Part shown: positions 8,408-9,860 of the stretch, piece after piece
How the letters are laid out: each line of letters starts with the position of its first letter
Numbering within the stretch: position 1 is the first letter of the stretch
Assembly (NCBI GenBank): GCA_003483125.1
Contig: DMWU01000207.1
Coordinates: 1,138-10,997 of the forward strand
Length of the DNA stretch: 9,860 nucleotides
Reading direction: 5' to 3'
DNA from: Erythrobacter sp.
Lineage (GTDB): Bacteria > Pseudomonadota > Alphaproteobacteria > Sphingomonadales > Sphingomonadaceae
Notes under the pieces: generated by a model
Seen by the model: only the letters and a program-made list of their open reading frames with translations
What the model was told of the DNA's origin: nothing
Database searches by the model: none
Position numbers and translations under genes: made by a program

Positions 8408-8566
8408 TTAGCTGCCCTTTGCCCCATTGGGAACCCCAGATTCGCCACTATCGGTCTCTTCTGCGTCTATCTCGCGCGCCTGCGCTTTCCTGCGACGCAG
8501 GTTTTCACGCAGTTTTGCGGCCAGACGCTCTTCACGCGCCATATTATCGCTACTTTCTTCACCCAT
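8408..8566 (-). CDS. Small basic hypothetical protein, 52 residues
   Basis: A 52-residue frame with no recognised domain. Residues 10-31 form a strongly charged, probably helical stretch (REERLAAKLRENLRRRKAQA), followed by an acidic, flexible tail (EIDAEETDSGESG). Small proteins with a similar LRxNLRRRKAQAR core seem familiar from alphaproteobacterial genomes, which supports it being real, but I cannot name the family or a function. I chose the ATG at 8566, where an AAGG lies roughly 10 nt upstream. An inner ATG at 8542 (MAREERLA) is a good alternative, with GAAGAAAG upstream. An ATG at 8635 would reach into the divergent promoter region and is unlikely. It is the first gene of the minus-strand block, 35 nt before gpmA. 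Confidence 0.68.
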   Translation of the reverse strand: MGEESSDNMAREERLAAKLRENLRRRKAQAREIDAEETDSGESGVPNGAKGS

Positions 8567-8599
8567 AGGAAACGCCTTGCCTCTAAAGGCATGAATGCT

Positions 8600-8636
8600 C
8601 AAGTAGCTATGCGAAAGCGCATCAAGCAATCGCAAG
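8600..8636 (-). promoter_or_regulatory. Possible promoter for the minus-strand gene block
   Basis: The space between the divergent tRNA and the first minus-strand gene must hold a promoter, unless the block is read from elsewhere. Two weak candidates are visible: TTGCGA (8635-8630) with GCATAG (8612-8607), and TTGCTT (8629-8624) with CTACTT (8606-8601), both with 17-nt spacers. Neither -10 is convincing. Confidence 0.25.
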
Positions 8637-8642
8637 CTTGGC

Positions 8643-8671
8643 TTGACATTGCGGGCCTTCGCGACAATAGG
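8643..8671 (+). promoter_or_regulatory. Probable promoter of the tRNA-Thr gene
   Basis: A perfect TTGACA -35 (8643-8648), preceded by GC as in strong alphaproteobacterial promoters, is followed after 17 nt by a weak -10, AATAGG (8666-8671). The expected start near 8678 leaves a leader of about 13 nt before the tRNA at 8691. The position fits a stable-RNA promoter well; the -10 is the doubtful part. Confidence 0.5.
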
Positions 8672-8690
8672 CGCGCCACCTTTTGGTCAT

Positions 8691-8765
8691 GCTGCTGTAG
8701 CTCAGTGGTAGAGCGCACCCTTGGTAAGGGTGAGGTCGAGAGTTCAATTCTCTCCAGCAGCACCA
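8691..8765 (+). tRNA. tRNA-Thr, anticodon GGT
   Basis: A complete 75-nt cloverleaf. The acceptor arms GCTGCTG (8691-8697) and CAGCAGC (8755-8761) pair over 7 bp, followed by discriminator A8762 and an encoded CCA (8763-8765). The D arm reads GCTC-AGTGGTA-GAGC. The anticodon arm is CACCC-TTGGTAA-GGGTG, giving anticodon GGT, which reads ACC and ACU threonine codons. The T arm is GAGAG-TTCAATT-CTCTC. No mismatches are seen in the stems. A T-rich stretch (near 8767-8779) follows but has no hairpin, so no confident terminator can be called. Confidence 0.97.
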
Positions 8766-8805
8766 TTCTTCATCTTTTTGCCTCTCGAACGCCAACGCAT
8801 ATCGT

Positions 8806-8836
8806 GCTTGACGCAATCAAGCGTGTTGCCCATCTA
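8806..8836 (+). promoter_or_regulatory. Inverted repeat and possible promoter ahead of the PH-domain genes
   Basis: GCTTGA (8806-8811) and TCAAGC (8817-8822) form a perfect 6-bp inverted repeat around CGCAA. The left arm contains TTGAC, so TTGACG (8808-8813) could be a -35, with CATCTA (8831-8836) as a poor -10 after 17 nt. If that were used, transcription would begin at about the ATG at 8844, giving a leaderless message, which fits the weak Shine-Dalgarno there. No T tract follows, so an intrinsic terminator for the tRNA is unlikely. An operator is another possibility. Confidence 0.3.
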
Positions 8837-8843
8837 AGACGCT

Positions 8844-9350
8844 ATGGAACAACAACCCGACGGCGAAGTTGCGGCTGAGGCTCGCTTTGAGGAAGAGCCG
8901 CTTACCAAACTGCATCCGAATCATGCGACAGTCCTGAGGATCCAGGCGATCATCGCATCGGTTCCCTTTATTCTTGTGGCTATAGGGCTTGAGACACGAT
9001 CACCCTTCATGATGGGCCTGATCATCGGGCCCATCGCCTTGCCTGCCCTGATCGCGATCCTCAGAATCCCCATGCGCCGGCACCTGGCGCGTGGCTATAC
9101 GATGGGTGATGACCGGCTGCGCGTCGTGCGCGGCATATTGTTCCGCCACGATACGGTGGTTCCGTTTGGCCGTGTGCAGCATATCGACGTGAACCAGGGC
9201 CCTCTCGAGCGCATGTTCAATATCGCCACCCTCACGCTTCACACCGCCGGAACGCACAATGCCTCTGTGCATCTGCCGGGTCTGGAACAGGGGCTGGCAC
9301 GCGAGATGCGCGAAGAGATTCGCGCCCATATCCGGCGCGACACACTGTGA
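8844..9350 (+). CDS. Membrane protein with bacterial PH domain (DUF304/bPH_2, YdbS-like)
   Basis: A 168-residue protein with a hydrophilic acidic N-terminus (1-29), two membrane segments (about 30-49 and 54-74), and a cytoplasmic PH-like domain from about 85 to 165. The core YTMGDDRLRVVRGILFRHD, then VPFGRVQHIDVNQGPLERMF, is typical of the DUF304 family (YdbS of Bacillus subtilis is a member). The family's biochemical role is not established. B. subtilis YdbS/YdbT have been tied to envelope stress and resistance to a bacteriocin, but that need not hold here. No strong Shine-Dalgarno precedes the ATG. The last four bases (GTGA) overlap the start of the next gene, a related protein, so the two are likely made together. 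Confidence 0.88.
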   Translation: MEQQPDGEVAAEARFEEEPLTKLHPNHATVLRIQAIIASVPFILVAIGLETRSPFMMGLIIGPIALPALIAILRIPMRRHLARGYTMGDDRLRVVRGILFRHDTVVPFGRVQHIDVNQGPLERMFNIATLTLHTAGTHNASVHLPGLEQGLAREMREEIRAHIRRDTL

Positions 9351-9860
9351 GCGATGAAGCCGAATCTGCTGAAGCGCGACCGGTGGTTAGCGTACCCCAT
9401 GTCGCGCACCAGTCGCATCAAATAGAGCCAAAACGCACCGACCCACTGAGCTTTGCCGTGCGCGGCCTTACCGCGCTGATCCAGTTGGCGATCCCGGTAG
9501 CGATTGCCCTTGTGACAGTTTTCAACGAGGGAAAGCTGACCGGATTGCTGTTTCTAGTGCCGATCGTATTGGCTGTGATTGGCGGGAATTTCCTGGTCGC
9601 CTATCTCCAATGGCTTCGCTTTAACTATGTGACGGGCGAAAATGACATCCGCGTCGAAAGCGGGGTTATCAGCCGTGCGGCGCGATCCGTGCCCTACGAA
9701 CGAATCCAGGATGTGAGCCTGGAACAAAAGCTCGTGCCACGCCTTTTCGGCCTTGTCGAAGTTCGCTTCGAAACGGGCGCGGGGGGAAAAGATGAACTGA
9801 AGCTCGCCTATCTGAGAGAGGCCGAAGGCGAAAAGCTGCGCCAACTTGTGCGCGAACGGC
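9347..9860 (+). CDS. Membrane protein with bacterial PH domain (DUF304/bPH_2, YdbT-like), 3' end outside window
   Basis: An open frame of 171 codons from a GTG start to the window edge, with no stop. It has a polar N-terminal tail of about 35 residues containing HVAHQSHQ (18-25), two hydrophobic segments (about 38-58 and 66-87), then a PH-like region: YVTGENDIRVESGVISRAAR, then VPYERIQDVSLEQKLVPRLF. This lines up with the same region of the preceding protein (YxxG, RVxxG, VPxxRxQ, RxF), so the two are paralogues. YdbT-type proteins usually carry several such units and are much longer, so more repeats are expected beyond the edge. The GTG start is supported by the GTGA overlap with the upstream stop and by the lack of any in-frame ATG in the open frame. 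Confidence 0.87.
   Translation, partial: MSDEAESAEARPVVSVPHVAHQSHQIEPKRTDPLSFAVRGLTALIQLAIPVAIALVTVFNEGKLTGLLFLVPIVLAVIGGNFLVAYLQWLRFNYVTGENDIRVESGVISRAARSVPYERIQDVSLEQKLVPRLFGLVEVRFETGAGGKDELKLAYLREAEGEKLRQLVRER

Noticed and set aside
8576..8590. GCCTTTAGAGGC mini-hairpin upstream of the small basic gene
   Set aside because: The stem is only 4 bp and no T tract follows, so it is neither a convincing terminator nor a riboswitch.
8691..8765. tRNA 3' end as a possible integration site for a mobile element
   Set aside because: No second copy of the tRNA 3' end, integrase or phage-like gene is seen in the window; the downstream genes look chromosomal.
8622..8816. Minus-strand frame giving WRELNSRPHPYQGCALPLSY
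   Set aside because: This is another well-known spurious protein, the antisense translation of a tRNA gene.
8591..8878. Plus-strand frame through the tRNA giving SSVVERTLGKGEVESSILSS
   Set aside because: This is the familiar false protein made by translating a tRNA gene; the cloverleaf explains the sequence.

Overview
The window looks like chromosomal housekeeping DNA from an alphaproteobacterium. It is moderately GC-rich, and protein style and gene order point to Sphingomonadales, probably Erythrobacteraceae or a near relative. That placement is an inference from familiarity with such proteins, not a database result.

Layout. Positions 1-8566 are almost completely filled by one tightly packed block of genes on the minus strand. 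In transcription order these are: a small basic protein (8566-8408), gpmA (8372-7686), purE (7667-7182), purK (7185-6118), folA (6114-5611), an M19 membrane dipeptidase (5614-4394), ribF (4394-3453), ileS (3460-539) and lspA (536 to beyond position 1, incomplete). From purE on, every junction is an overlap of 1 to 8 nt or a gap of 2 to 3 nt, so the block reads as one or a few translationally coupled transcription units. On the plus strand, 8691-8765 is a complete tRNA-Thr(GGT) with an encoded CCA. It is followed by two overlapping genes for membrane-anchored bacterial PH-domain (DUF304/YdbS-YdbT-like) proteins: 8844-9350, and 9347 running off the right edge. Divergent promoters probably lie in 8567-8690. 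No stretch over 300 bases lacks a gene.

How the genes fit together. GpmA serves lower glycolysis. PurE and PurK carry out the two-step carboxylation of AIR to CAIR. FolA makes tetrahydrofolate, the one-carbon carrier that purine synthesis consumes. RibF makes FMN and FAD. IleS charges tRNA-Ile. LspA removes lipoprotein signal peptides. The dipeptidase is an envelope-anchored metallopeptidase with all its metal ligands present. The ileS-lspA and purE-purK pairings are classic; the dipeptidase between folA and ribF is the less expected member.

Two real genes, lspA and the second PH-domain gene, start with GTG and lack a long ATG-initiated frame, so ATG-only gene finding would miss them. I found no mobile element, CRISPR array, phage gene or clear new system. 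The least understood content is the tandem PH-domain pair and the 52-residue basic protein.
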